NCBI RefSeq assembly: GCF_020149935.1
Contig: NZ_CP083757.1
Location: 3,125,501-3,189,500, forward strand
Length of the DNA: 64,000 nt
DNA from: Marinilongibacter aquaticus
GTDB taxonomy: Bacteria > Bacteroidota > Bacteroidia > Cytophagales > Spirosomataceae
Direction: 5' to 3'
Shown: in pieces, positions 9,159 to 17,541 of the stretch
How the letters are laid out: each line of letters opens with the position of its first letter
Numbering within the stretch: position 1 is the stretch's first letter
The notes under the pieces: generated by a model
Databases searched by the model: none
The model's input: the letters and a program-made list of their open reading frames with translations, nothing else
What the model was told of the DNA's origin: nothing
Translations under genes and position numbers: made by a program

Positions 9159-10114
9159 AATTCAAGCAAAACATTGCCCGTTTTCTGTCCAGAAGCGGTA
9201 TAAGAGTAAGCTTCTGAAATACGGTGAAAGGGGAATGTTTTGTCCAGTAGAGGCTTGAAACTTCCTTGTTTCAAGTGGTCCAAAATAAAGGGAATCGATC
9301 TGTTGTGTGGAAATGGGGCTGGGAAAATCACTTTCTTTCCACCTAAAATGGGAGAAAATAAAGCATAAAACAGGTTTTGAGCAAAAGGGCCAAGTTCGGA
9401 TGAAATATAGACGCCTTCGGCGGTAAGTAAATGTTTGCATTGCCCAAAAGTGCTTTTGCCTACGGTGTCGAAAATATAATCAAAAGGCTCGCTGGGCAAT
9501 TGACTGAAATCCTGTTGGGTGAAATCGATGACTTCATCGGCTCCCCATTCACGTATAATACTTACAGTTTGTGGGCTGCAAGTGGCGGTGATGTGTACAT
9601 TTAAAGTACGAACAAATTGCAGCAAAGCCGAACCGATGGCTCCAGAAGCTCCATTGATTAAGATGCGTTGGCCCTCTTGAAATTTTGATTTTGCAAAAAA
9701 AGTATAGGCGTAGTGGGCTCCTTCCAAACTGGCCGCGGCTTCCGAAAAGGAAATGGATTCGGGAATAGGCCACAGCCGTTTTTCCGAAACACAGGCGTAT
9801 TCGGCCTGTGAAGAGAGACCTGTATCGAAAAAGCCCATGACAGCTTCTCCAGGTTTAAATCGAGTGGCTTCGGGCCCCATTTTTATCACTTCTCCTGCAA
9901 GGTCAGTGCCAATTTGCGGATTCTTGGGTTTGAAGAGACCGAGCACAAAATGCATGATAAACGGTTTGCCGCTCAGGTTGGCACAATCGGTTCTGTTCAC
10001 CGTAGTGTTTTTCACTTTTATCAAAAGCTCATCCTTTTGGGGGTTGGGCGTTTCAACTTCTTCGATACGAATATTTTCGGGGCTGCAGTAATTTCTCCTT
10101 ATGGCTGTTTTCAT
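9155..10114 (-). CDS. MDR-family NAD(P)-dependent alcohol dehydrogenase / quinone reductase
   Basis: Start taken at 10114 (MKTAIRRNYCSPENI), which gives a 319-residue protein with the usual N-terminal strand of medium-chain dehydrogenases. The GroES-like part contains PQIGTDLAGEVIKMG and FKPGEAVMGF. The cofactor-binding Rossmann motif is ILINGASGAIGSALLQF near residue 155. The catalytic-zinc cysteines of classical alcohol dehydrogenases are not apparent, so it is closer to zinc-free quinone oxidoreductases. The C-terminal segment KTGNVLLEF is typical. It probably reduces an enone or quinone with NAD(P)H. It is divergent from the second GH29-like gene across a 133-bp gap. Confidence 0.75.
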   Translation of the reverse strand: MKTAIRRNYCSPENIRIEEVETPNPQKDELLIKVKNTTVNRTDCANLSGKPFIMHFVLGLFKPKNPQIGTDLAGEVIKMGPEATRFKPGEAVMGFFDTGLSSQAEYACVSEKRLWPIPESISFSEAAASLEGAHYAYTFFAKSKFQEGQRILINGASGAIGSALLQFVRTLNVHITATCSPQTVSIIREWGADEVIDFTQQDFSQLPSEPFDYIFDTVGKSTFGQCKHLLTAEGVYISSELGPFAQNLFYALFSPILGGKKVIFPAPFPHNRSIPFILDHLKQGSFKPLLDKTFPFHRISEAYSYTASGQKTGNVLLEF

Positions 10115-10247
10115 GAGCTTCGACTTAAGATTTTGTGCAAAGTTTTCCCTTTTTGCATTCAAAGAAAGCAATTTTAGACAAACGGTTTGAGCTTTATTTA
10201 AAATGGGGGTTTCTTTGTTTACTCTGTCACCTTATTGAACTCCCTAT

Positions 10248-11618
10248 ATGAAATTTAGAATATTTGTTTTCTTCTGCTTCATGCTTATTGGGCCACGGCT
10301 TTTTGCCCAACAACCCCGCCCAACGAAAGAGCAATTGCAATGGCAGGATGCTGAAATCGGTGTTGTGTTTCATTATGATTTGCATGTGTTTGACGGCCAA
10401 AAATACAAACAGGGCAACAACCGGGTAGAGCCTGTCTTGGATTACAATATGTTTAATCCCGAGCAATTGGATACCGATCAGTGGGTAAAAGCGGCAAAAG
10501 CTGCGGGAGCCAAATTCGCCATTCTTACGGTAACGCACGAAACGGGTTTTGCTTTGTATCAAAGCGACATCAATCCGTATTGCATGAAAGCCTTGAAATT
10601 TCAGGATGGAAGAGGCGATGTGCTTCGCGATTTTGTGAATTCGTGTAGAAAATATGGGCTTTTGCCCGGGATATATTTGGGTATTCGTTGGAATGCCTTT
10701 TTTGGTGTGCACGATTTTAAGGTTGAAGGCGATTCGCAGTTTGCAAAAAACAGGCAATTGGCATACAAGAAACTGTGCGAAGGAATGGTGAAAGAATTGT
10801 GTACGCGTTACGGTGATATTTTTATGTTTTGGTTTGATGGTGGAGCCGATGACCCAACAAACAACGGAGCGGATGTGCTTCCGATCGTGCAAAAATATCA
10901 ACCCAAATGCTTGTTTTACCACAATGCCCAAAGAGCCGATTTCAGGTGGGGTGGCTCGGAGTCGGGTACGGTGCCTTATCCTTGTTGGGCCACTTTCCCG
11001 TTCCCGTTTTCACATTCGAAAAATCAAGATTTAATTTTTGCCGACAATTTCAATTTACTGAAGCATGGCGACAAACAAGGTAAATATTGGATGCCGGCCA
11101 TGTCGGATGCCCCTTTGAGAGGAAGCAACGGCAGGCATGAATGGTTTTGGGAGCCGGAGGATGAGGCAGCAATAGAGCCTCTAGAAGATTTGATGCACAT
11201 GTATAAGAATTCGGTGGGTCACAACTCTACTTTGATTCTCGGGCTTACCCCAGACGACAGGGGTTTAATGCCGCAAGCGGATGTGCAGAGATTGAAAGAG
11301 TGGGGTGAGAAAATAAACGAAGAGTTTGGGCATCCTTTGGCTAGCCGTGCGGGAGCGGGGAATGTGTTGGAAATAGAATTGAACCGCAAAACGCAAATTG
11401 ATCACTTGTCGATAATGGAAGACATTGCCAAAGGTGAACGCGTGAGGAAATTCAAAATTGAAGCCAAAGTTGATGGCCATTGGAAAGTGCTCTTGGAAGG
11501 AGAAAGCATTGGCCACAAGTTTATGGGGTATTTCGAGCCTGTACAAACTAAAAATATCAGGTTGGAGGTGCTCGATTCGGTAAATCAACCGATTATAAAA
11601 GCGTTCAATGTCTATTAA
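10248..11618 (+). CDS. GH29-like glycoside hydrolase with altered sugar pocket
   Basis: A 456-residue secreted protein with a signal peptide (MKFRIFVFFCFMLIGPRLFAQ). The overall GH29 order is kept: a first strand motif at IGVVFHYDLHVF, the ILTVTHETGFALYQS segment, and DIFMFWFDGGADDP near residue 190 with Asp197 as the expected nucleophile. However, the HW pair after strand 1 is HY, and the HHDGF motif that binds fucose in characterised enzymes is HETGF. The specificity may therefore differ from a normal fucosidase. After about residue 345 there is a small beta-rich domain with NRKTQIDHLSIMEDI, resembling an F5/8-type module. It is a single gene with its own terminator. Confidence 0.7.
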   Translation: MKFRIFVFFCFMLIGPRLFAQQPRPTKEQLQWQDAEIGVVFHYDLHVFDGQKYKQGNNRVEPVLDYNMFNPEQLDTDQWVKAAKAAGAKFAILTVTHETGFALYQSDINPYCMKALKFQDGRGDVLRDFVNSCRKYGLLPGIYLGIRWNAFFGVHDFKVEGDSQFAKNRQLAYKKLCEGMVKELCTRYGDIFMFWFDGGADDPTNNGADVLPIVQKYQPKCLFYHNAQRADFRWGGSESGTVPYPCWATFPFPFSHSKNQDLIFADNFNLLKHGDKQGKYWMPAMSDAPLRGSNGRHEWFWEPEDEAAIEPLEDLMHMYKNSVGHNSTLILGLTPDDRGLMPQADVQRLKEWGEKINEEFGHPLASRAGAGNVLEIELNRKTQIDHLSIMEDIAKGERVRKFKIEAKVDGHWKVLLEGESIGHKFMGYFEPVQTKNIRLEVLDSVNQPIIKAFNVY

Positions 11619-11623
11619 GAAAA

Positions 11624-11652
11624 ACGGGTATGTTGATTGCCAACATACCCGT
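11624..11652. terminator. Bidirectional terminator
   Basis: A perfect 12-bp stem (11624-11635 with 11641-11652) around a 5-base loop lies between the GH29-like gene and the DUF2795 gene, which converge. T-rich sequence flanks it mainly on the minus-strand side. Confidence 0.7.
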
Positions 11653-11676
11653 CATCCTTATTAAAGTCTGTCTTTT

Positions 11677-11898
11677 CTAATACTCATCTTCATTGAAGAA
11701 GAAATCTTCTTTGGTCGGATAATCGGGCCAAATCTCTTCAATGTTTTCGTAAGGCTGACCATCATCCTCCAATTCAGAAAGGTTTTCCATCACTTCATTG
11801 GGGGCACCAGAGCGAATCGAGTAGTCGATCAACTCATCTTTGGTGGCTGGCCACGGAGCATCTTCCAAATAAGAGACCAATTCTAACGTCCAGTACAT
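11677..11898 (-). CDS. DUF2795 family small acidic protein
   Basis: A 73-residue, strongly acidic protein. It begins MYWTLELVSYLEDAPWPATK and ends with PDYPTKEDFFFNEDEY. I recognise this near-invariant sequence as the DUF2795 protein found across Bacteroidota. No signal peptide or membrane segment is present, so it is cytoplasmic. The function is unknown; the high conservation and single-copy, stand-alone position point to a basic cellular role. It has its own promoter-like sequence upstream and shares a bidirectional terminator with the preceding gene. Confidence 0.85.
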   Translation of the reverse strand: MYWTLELVSYLEDAPWPATKDELIDYSIRSGAPNEVMENLSELEDDGQPYENIEEIWPDYPTKEDFFFNEDEY

Positions 11899-11938
11899 AA
11901 GCTCACTAATTTAAATGTGTTATTCCTGAATTTGGCTG

Positions 11939-11968
11939 CAAAAGTATCAAAAACTTTTACTTGAAAAA
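11939..11968 (-). promoter_or_regulatory. Putative promoter of DUF2795 gene
   Basis: On the minus strand TACTTTTG (946-939 within 11 kb) matches the TANNTTTG box, with a T-rich TTTT 18 bp upstream. The start codon lies 41 bp downstream. Confidence 0.45.
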
Positions 11969-12044
11969 CGTATTTTCGCACAAAAAGTGTCCGTTTCCAA
12001 TAATTTTTTTGAACACTTTGTTAATCAGCAATATAATATAAAAA

Positions 12045-12782
12045 ATGTCTATTCAAACTGAAATTTGTTGTTATTCTTATCTATCTGCCCAAAGGGCTCA
12101 CCAAGCAGGGGTCGACCGTATCGAAGTGTGTGGCGGCTTTGGAGAAGGGGGGACTACGCCCTCGCATGGGCTGGTACGTCTTTGTGTAGAAAACCTTAGT
12201 CCAAAAGCCTATGTGATGATCCGTCCGCGAGGAGGAGATTTTGTGTATTCAAAAGAAGAGCAAGAGGTAATCGAAGCCGACCTGTTTGCATTGAAGAGCC
12301 TGAAGCCGGCTGGCTTTGTTTTCGGAGCCTTGACCCCGGATGGCGAAGTGGATGTAACACTATGCAAAAAAGTAGTAGAATGGGCCCAGCCGTTTCCGCT
12401 CACATTCCACCGGGCTTTTGATTATGCCAAAGATCCTTTTCTGGCCTTGGAGCAAATTATTGAATTGGGCTTTGAGCGAATTCTGACTTCTGGACAAGCG
12501 GCGAATGCCGTTTTGGGTTTGGATTTGCTGAAGCAGCTCACTGAAAAAGCAAAGGGGAGAATTCAAATTATGGCCGGGGCTGGTGTAAACGAGAAAAATG
12601 CGGGAGATTTCGTGGCCGCAGGATTGCCCGCTTTGCACAGCAGTTTGAAAGTATGGGAAGAGAGCCCGTTCAAAACGGAAAAGGAAATTGATATGGCTTC
12701 GGGTTTACCCGATTTATTGGGGCATTACGAAAGCTCGCCGGAAAAGCTTCAACAATTTATTCAAAATACAGGTAAAAAGTAA
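12045..12782 (+). CDS. cutC: CutC family protein (copper homeostasis)
   Basis: A 245-residue TIM-barrel protein. The N-terminus has CCYSYLSAQRAHQAGVDRIE followed by GGTTPSHGLV, and further on VMIRPRGGDFVYS, FHRAFDY and RILTSGQ, all hallmark segments of CutC. Proteins of this family have been linked to copper tolerance, but the biochemical reaction is uncertain. No signal peptide, so cytoplasmic. Its last 26 bp overlap the 3' end of the convergent porT-like gene, with no terminator visible between them. It stands alone, without copper pumps or chaperones nearby. Confidence 0.92.
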   Translation: MSIQTEICCYSYLSAQRAHQAGVDRIEVCGGFGEGGTTPSHGLVRLCVENLSPKAYVMIRPRGGDFVYSKEEQEVIEADLFALKSLKPAGFVFGALTPDGEVDVTLCKKVVEWAQPFPLTFHRAFDYAKDPFLALEQIIELGFERILTSGQAANAVLGLDLLKQLTEKAKGRIQIMAGAGVNEKNAGDFVAAGLPALHSSLKVWEESPFKTEKEIDMASGLPDLLGHYESSPEKLQQFIQNTGKK

Positions 12783-13503
12783 CCGTATGGGTGTTGAGTC
12801 TATCTATAAAAGAAAGCGGTGTAACGGTGGTCGACGATTGGCCGGGCCTAAGCATATTGCGAAGGCCATGCGAGATGTGCAACTCGGGAGCCAGCTTGAA
12901 AAAACTTCGGAAAAACTCAGCACCCACACCGTATTCTACACTGAAATCGGCACGACGCAAGCCCGGGATACTTCGGGTTGCATTTTTGTTCGCTAAGTTA
13001 ATCGCATTGGTTTCCATGCCCATATTCAGGCCGCCAAACATGTTCATTCGGTAATTGCCCCTTCGCATCGATTTGTAACGAAGAAAGACCGGGATTTCCA
13101 GCCAGGCTTGCTCGCGAGAAGGCAGTATGCCCGAATCTTCGTTGACAAGTATTTTTCTGTTGAAAATGGCCACTGTTGGGGCTATCCGCAAGTCGAAATT
13201 CGGATTGAGCGTGACGTTCATAAGGCCACCCATTTTTAATCCTGTATTTGTAGGTGAGGTGAGGGCACTGATTACAACACCATTTGAGGTCGCATTCGAT
13301 GAGTTTCTGGCATAGGCTTCGGTAAAACGTATGCGGTAATTGCTAACCGAAAGGCCAAGGAAATAGCCGAAATGCACAATTTTTGCATCGTAATCGGCCT
13401 GATGAATTACTTTGTCTCTTTTTTGGGCCAAAGTCTTATTAGTGGCCAGAGACATAAGAATTAGCAGGAAAGTACTTATTTTTTTCCTGTGTATATCGAG
13501 CAT
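12757..13503 (-). CDS. porT: PorT-like outer membrane beta-barrel protein (type IX secretion)
   Basis: The start at 13503 ([11 protein letters not shown]) gives a signal peptide with a hydrophobic core and an AQ cleavage site near residue 27; an earlier in-frame start at 13527 lies deeper inside ubiE. The 248-residue protein has alternating beta-strand patterns such as HFGYFLGLSVSNYRI and ends THTVTFYLYFE, typical of small outer membrane barrels. The overlap with ubiE upstream matches the ubiE-porT order I remember from other Bacteroidota, where PorT is needed for type IX secretion of gliding and degradative proteins. The gene starts inside the last 28 bp of ubiE, so the two are translationally linked. 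Assignment to PorT rests on pattern and context. Confidence 0.7.
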   Translation of the reverse strand: MLDIHRKKISTFLLILMSLATNKTLAQKRDKVIHQADYDAKIVHFGYFLGLSVSNYRIRFTEAYARNSSNATSNGVVISALTSPTNTGLKMGGLMNVTLNPNFDLRIAPTVAIFNRKILVNEDSGILPSREQAWLEIPVFLRYKSMRRGNYRMNMFGGLNMGMETNAINLANKNATRSIPGLRRADFSVEYGVGAEFFRSFFKLAPELHISHGLRNMLRPGQSSTTVTPLSFIDRLNTHTVTFYLYFE

Positions 13504-14201
13504 ATACCGAATGTTAATTTCTTGCATTGGGTTTGTTGAAATCCTGCTTGCTCAAAAATGGTTAGAAAATCCTTTCCATCGGGAAAAGCCTGAACAGACT
13601 CTGGCAGGTATGAATATGCCGACTGGTCTTTTGAAATAAGCCTCCCGATTGCGGGCAAAACCGTATTGGAATAGAAGGCATACAATTGTTTCATCGGAAA
13701 ACTACTGGGTTTGGAAAACTCCACAATTACGCAAGTTCCCCCCGGTTTTGTAACCCTAAACATGTCTGTAAGTCCTTTCAACAGATTCTCAAAGTTTCGC
13801 ACGCCAAAGGAAACGATAACGGCGTCGAAAGTATTGTCATCAAAAAGCAGTTTCTCCGAATCGCCCATTTGCAATTCAATTTGCTCTTCGAGCCCAAGCT
13901 TTTTCATTTTCTCGCGACCTTGTGCCAACATACCCTCTGAAATGTCGACCCCAATTATTTTTTTTGGTTTCAGTTGTCGATGGGCTTCCACCGCGAGGTC
14001 GCCAGTGCCTGTGGCGATATCCAAAATGAGCTGTGGTTTTTCGGGTTTCAACAAAGCGATGGCCCGCTTACGCCAATAAATGTCTATTCCGCCACTGAGA
14101 AGGCGATTCAAGAGGTCGTATTTTCCAGAGATATTGTCGAACATCGTCGACACCTGCTCTTTTTTGCTGGCCGAATTGTCTTTATAAGGAACTACTGTCA
14201 T
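13476..14201 (-). CDS. ubiE: Demethylmenaquinone methyltransferase
   Basis: A 241-residue SAM-dependent C-methyltransferase. The family signature near the start is [20 protein letters not shown], followed by motif [17 protein letters not shown] and later [12 protein letters not shown] and [14 protein letters not shown]. It methylates demethylmenaquinone to menaquinone, the respiratory quinone of Bacteroidota. The start codon overlaps the end of pyrD by four bases and the end overlaps porT, so pyrD-ubiE-porT form one tight unit. A shared link to quinones exists with pyrD, whose enzyme passes electrons to the quinone pool. Confidence 0.95.
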   Translation of the reverse strand: MTVVPYKDNSASKKEQVSTMFDNISGKYDLLNRLLSGGIDIYWRKRAIALLKPEKPQLILDIATGTGDLAVEAHRQLKPKKIIGVDISEGMLAQGREKMKKLGLEEQIELQMGDSEKLLFDDNTFDAVIVSFGVRNFENLLKGLTDMFRVTKPGGTCVIVEFSKPSSFPMKQLYAFYSNTVLPAIGRLISKDQSAYSYLPESVQAFPDGKDFLTIFEQAGFQQTQCKKLTFGICSIYTGKK

Positions 14202-15232
14202 TTGAGAATACCTTTACATATGTTTTTTACAATCGCCGGGCCTTCGTAAATAAAGCCCGAATACACTTGCACCAATGCTGCACCGGCCTCCAATTTTTCT
14301 TTTGCGTCGGCTGCCGTATATATTCCTCCGACACCAATAATCGGAAAGGTTCCCCCCGATTTTTGATGAAGGTAACGAATCACTTCTGTAGATCGTTTGG
14401 TCAAAGGTTTGCCGCTAAGACCACCTGCACCAATTTCTTGCACAAGGTTTTGGGGGCTTTGCAGGGGTTCGCGGGCGATCGTCGTGTTCGTGGCGATCAG
14501 CCCGTCGATATTTGTTTCTTTTACGATATCCACAATGTCGTCGAGCTGAGCATCGCTTAGATCCGGAGCTATTTTCAACAAAATGGGTTTGGGATTTTCT
14601 TTCTTTGCGTTGGCCTCTTTCAAGGTATTCAGCAATTTCATCAAAGGTTCTTTGTCTTGCAAGGCCCTTAGGCCTGGCGTATTTGGTGAGCTCACATTGA
14701 CCACGAAATAATCGATGTGTAAATGGAGGGCTTCGAAAGCTTTCAGATAATCGTCTTCGGCTTCTTCGTTGGGTGTCAGCTTGTTTTTGCCAATGTTCCC
14801 GCCGATCAATACGTTCGATTTCCGCACTTTCAAAAGTTCGGCAGCGGTGGCTGCCCCTTCATTGTTGAAGCCCATGCGGTTGACGATGGCTTCATCTTGA
14901 ACCAAGCGAAACAGTCGAGGTTTATCGTTTCCGGCTTGCGGTTTGGGTGTAACAGTGCCGATCTCGATAAAGCCAAAACCAAGGTTGGCGAGCTCGTCGA
15001 CCCAACGGGCATTTTTGTCAAAACCTGCCGCCAAGCCTACGGGGTTTTTGAATCGAAGGCCAAAGACCTCGCGTTCCAGCCGAGTGTCTTCAAAGGTAAA
15101 GCTTTTGCGAATCAAGGCAGGCCCAAAGGGTAGGCGATGAGCAAAACGAAGCAGGTCCATTGCGAAATAATGGATTTTTTCAGGATCGAATCTCTTGAAA
15201 ATGGGGAAGACCAGTGTTTTGTAAAAGCCCAT
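14198..15232 (-). CDS. pyrD: Dihydroorotate dehydrogenase (quinone), class 2
   Basis: The ATG at 15232 is preferred to a GTG two codons earlier. The 344-residue protein oxidises dihydroorotate to orotate in pyrimidine synthesis and reduces menaquinone at the membrane. The N-terminal helical part (residues 1-40) is the quinone-binding extension of class 2 enzymes. FMN and substrate motifs are visible: [33 protein letters not shown] and [13 protein letters not shown] with the catalytic serine, then LIATNTT and GGIYTAADA near the C-terminus. It is the first gene of the pyrD-ubiE-porT unit. Confidence 0.96.
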   Translation of the reverse strand: MGFYKTLVFPIFKRFDPEKIHYFAMDLLRFAHRLPFGPALIRKSFTFEDTRLEREVFGLRFKNPVGLAAGFDKNARWVDELANLGFGFIEIGTVTPKPQAGNDKPRLFRLVQDEAIVNRMGFNNEGAATAAELLKVRKSNVLIGGNIGKNKLTPNEEAEDDYLKAFEALHLHIDYFVVNVSSPNTPGLRALQDKEPLMKLLNTLKEANAKKENPKPILLKIAPDLSDAQLDDIVDIVKETNIDGLIATNTTIAREPLQSPQNLVQEIGAGGLSGKPLTKRSTEVIRYLHQKSGGTFPIIGVGGIYTAADAKEKLEAGAALVQVYSGFIYEGPAIVKNICKGILK

Positions 15233-15238
15233 AAACAC

Positions 15239-15589
15239 GTTAAATCGCGGCGATTAAGAAAAAGATTAAAATGGCTGCAAATCTAGGTTTTGTTGAGGGT
15301 TTTGCCAAAATAAGTGCGATTTTAATTGTTCTTGAAGAATTGGAATACTTGTATCATATATTAAAAAAGTTCAATTATTGGCAAAAGAAATACTGCCAAG
15401 TCAACTCGCTCGATAGAGACTTCGCCGTTTCGTAAACACAATTTTTGTAGATTTTATAGGTAATAGTATTGATTATCCCCTTTGGGGCCGTTTTCCACTT
15501 ATAATTGATAAATGCCACTCATATAAGATTCATATAAAAATAATACTAGAAACTTTGAACCTTTTGAAAGTTTCCCAAGTTTTGTAGCC
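15239..15589. other. Intergenic region upstream of tetR and pyrD
   Basis: This 351-bp AT-rich gap separates divergent pyrD and tetR. It holds a perfect inverted repeat close to tetR, described separately. I see no gene, tRNA or clear terminator in the rest. Confidence 0.5.
15549..15574. promoter_or_regulatory. Candidate TetR operator
   Basis: GAAACTTT at 15549-15556 and AAAGTTTC at 15567-15574 form a perfect 8-bp inverted repeat with a 10-bp spacer. It lies 15 bp before the tetR start, the usual place for an autoregulatory TetR-family operator. Binding by this TetR is inferred. Confidence 0.55.
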
Positions 15590-16192
15590 ATGGAAATTCA
15601 GGCACGGATATTGAATAAAGCAGAGGAGCTGTTTCTGACTTTGGGTTTCAAAAGTGTAACAATGAACGATATCGCCCAAGAATTGGGTATTTCTAAGAAA
15701 ACCATTTACCAACACTTTGAAGACAAGAAAGCTCTCGTGGAGGCCGTATGTGGCTTTGTATTGAACAATACAGAGTGCATGGAAAAGGAATGTATTTCTA
15801 CTGCCGAAAACCCAGTTCAGGAGATTGTGATGATGAGCAAATGTATGCGGGATATGCTGGAAACCATGAACCCGGCTATCTTCTACGATTTGCAAAAATA
15901 TTATCCCAAGGCTTGGCAAATGTACAGATTGGAGAAGGAGCGTATCCGAAAGGTGATGTTGAAAAACTTGGAAATGGGCATCGAGCAAGGGTATTTCCGG
16001 AACGACCTGAACGTGGAGATTTTGTCGAGAATGCGGATCGAACTGATCGACATGGCTTTTAATGGGCAGATGTTCCCTGCAAAAGACTTCAGTTTAATAG
16101 AAGTGCAAGAGGCATTCGTCGATCATTTTGTACGTGGTGTTGTAACAGAGAAAGGCTTAAATACTTATAACGAATTAAAACAGAACATATGA
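15590..16192 (+). CDS. TetR/AcrR family transcriptional regulator
   Basis: A 200-residue regulator. The N-terminal helix-turn-helix domain (residues 1-50) is clear: ILNKAEELFLTLGFKSVTMN, then DIAQELGISKKTIYQHF and EDKKALVEAV. The C-terminal helical part is the ligand-binding and dimer region and has no recognisable subtype. Its stop overlaps the tolC-like start by four bases (ATGA), so it is the first gene of the efflux operon and probably represses it until a toxic ligand binds. The inverted repeat just upstream is a candidate operator. Confidence 0.9.
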   Translation: MEIQARILNKAEELFLTLGFKSVTMNDIAQELGISKKTIYQHFEDKKALVEAVCGFVLNNTECMEKECISTAENPVQEIVMMSKCMRDMLETMNPAIFYDLQKYYPKAWQMYRLEKERIRKVMLKNLEMGIEQGYFRNDLNVEILSRMRIELIDMAFNGQMFPAKDFSLIEVQEAFVDHFVRGVVTEKGLNTYNELKQNI

Positions 16193-17520
16193 ATAGAATA
16201 ATTTTACTTACTGCTGGAGTGCTGCTTTCATTTAGTGGTTTCGCCCAACAGGCTTTTTCCCTTGGGGAAGCAGTGGAGTACGGTTTACAAAACCATTCGA
16301 ATGTAAAGAATGCTTTGGTCGACAGGCAAGACACAGAACTGGACATCAAGCAGATTGTGCAGACGGGTTTGCCGAAGATCAACGGATCTTTCCAGTTTAC
16401 CTACAATGCGATTATCCCTTCTCAATTGATCGAGGCCAAAAACTTTGATCCAACCGCGGCCGAAGGAGAAGTGATTAAGGTGCAGTTTGGTGTGCCTTGG
16501 GGTGGCCAAGCGGGTATTTCTTTGAACCAGCTTATTTTTGATGCCACTTGGCTTGTGGGGCTTCGTGCGGCCGACACCTACCGCCAATTGGCCGATCAGG
16601 CGACAGAGAAAACCAAAGTCGATGTGGCCGAAAACATTAGCAAAGCGTATTACTCTGTTTTGGTTGCCGAAGAGAGAATGGGCATTTTGAGTAACAACCT
16701 GGGTCGCTTGGATACCTTGATTGAGAATACAAGCGAAATGTTCAAGCAAGGGTTTGCCGAGCAAATCGACCTGAATCGACTTGAAGTGCAACGCAACAAC
16801 CTTTTGGCCGAAAAGCAGAAGGTGGAAAACCTGATTGCCCTTTCGTATAAATTGTTGAAATTCCAGATGTCTTATCCTGTAGACGAGCCACTTAGCTTGA
16901 GTGAAAAACTTCAGGATCAAGAAAAAATTGCTCTGATGCAAGTGGAATACAATGCCGTAAATCCCGAAGACCGCATTGAGTTTCAGCAATTGCAAACCAA
17001 TATGCGATTGACAGACCTCAATGCCGAAAGGTACCAAAAGAGTGCTTTGCCGGTGTTCAATTTCACCGCAAGTTTGGGTGCAGGGCACAGCAACCCGGTT
17101 TTCAATCCTTTCCAGCGTTGGTTTCCCTCTTCTGCATTGGGCATCGGCATGAATATTCCAATCTACGACAGCGGCTTGCGTAAAACACAGGTGGAACGCC
17201 AGCGATTGACCAAGCTGAAATTGGAAAATTCTGCAGAATTGCTTCGCAACTCATTCAAATTGGAGAACGATCAGGCGACCATTAACCTGAAAAACGGTTT
17301 GGAAAACCTACGAATTCAGAAAAGCAATTTGGAATTGGCCGAAGAGGTGATGCGGGTGACGAACATCAAATTCGAACAAGGTGTAGGCTCGAACATCGAG
17401 CTGGTAAATGCCACGAGCGATTACCGCGAAGCTCAGACCAATTATTTCGCGGCTCTTTATGATGTGTTGGTTGCCAAAGTAGATTTGGACAAAGCACACG
17501 GAAAATTAATTCATGATTAA
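16189..17520 (+). CDS. TolC family outer membrane efflux protein
   Basis: A 443-residue protein with a signal peptide (MNRIILLTAGVLLSFSGFAQ). The two-repeat TolC pattern is visible: long helical stretches rich in Q, N, E and L around residues 120-225 and again 325-440, with ALGIGMNIPIYDSG before the second repeat, the segment that leads into the second barrel strands. It should form the outer membrane channel of the RND pump encoded by the next two genes. Translation is coupled to tetR by the overlapping start. Confidence 0.9.
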   Translation: MNRIILLTAGVLLSFSGFAQQAFSLGEAVEYGLQNHSNVKNALVDRQDTELDIKQIVQTGLPKINGSFQFTYNAIIPSQLIEAKNFDPTAAEGEVIKVQFGVPWGGQAGISLNQLIFDATWLVGLRAADTYRQLADQATEKTKVDVAENISKAYYSVLVAEERMGILSNNLGRLDTLIENTSEMFKQGFAEQIDLNRLEVQRNNLLAEKQKVENLIALSYKLLKFQMSYPVDEPLSLSEKLQDQEKIALMQVEYNAVNPEDRIEFQQLQTNMRLTDLNAERYQKSALPVFNFTASLGAGHSNPVFNPFQRWFPSSALGIGMNIPIYDSGLRKTQVERQRLTKLKLENSAELLRNSFKLENDQATINLKNGLENLRIQKSNLELAEEVMRVTNIKFEQGVGSNIELVNATSDYREAQTNYFAALYDVLVAKVDLDKAHGKLIHD

Positions 17521-17541
17521 AACCTCTATCTCGACAAATAA

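Noticed and set aside
15239-15589. Possible small RNA or tRNA in the gap before tetR
   Set aside because: No cloverleaf, terminator or strong promoter pair could be made out.
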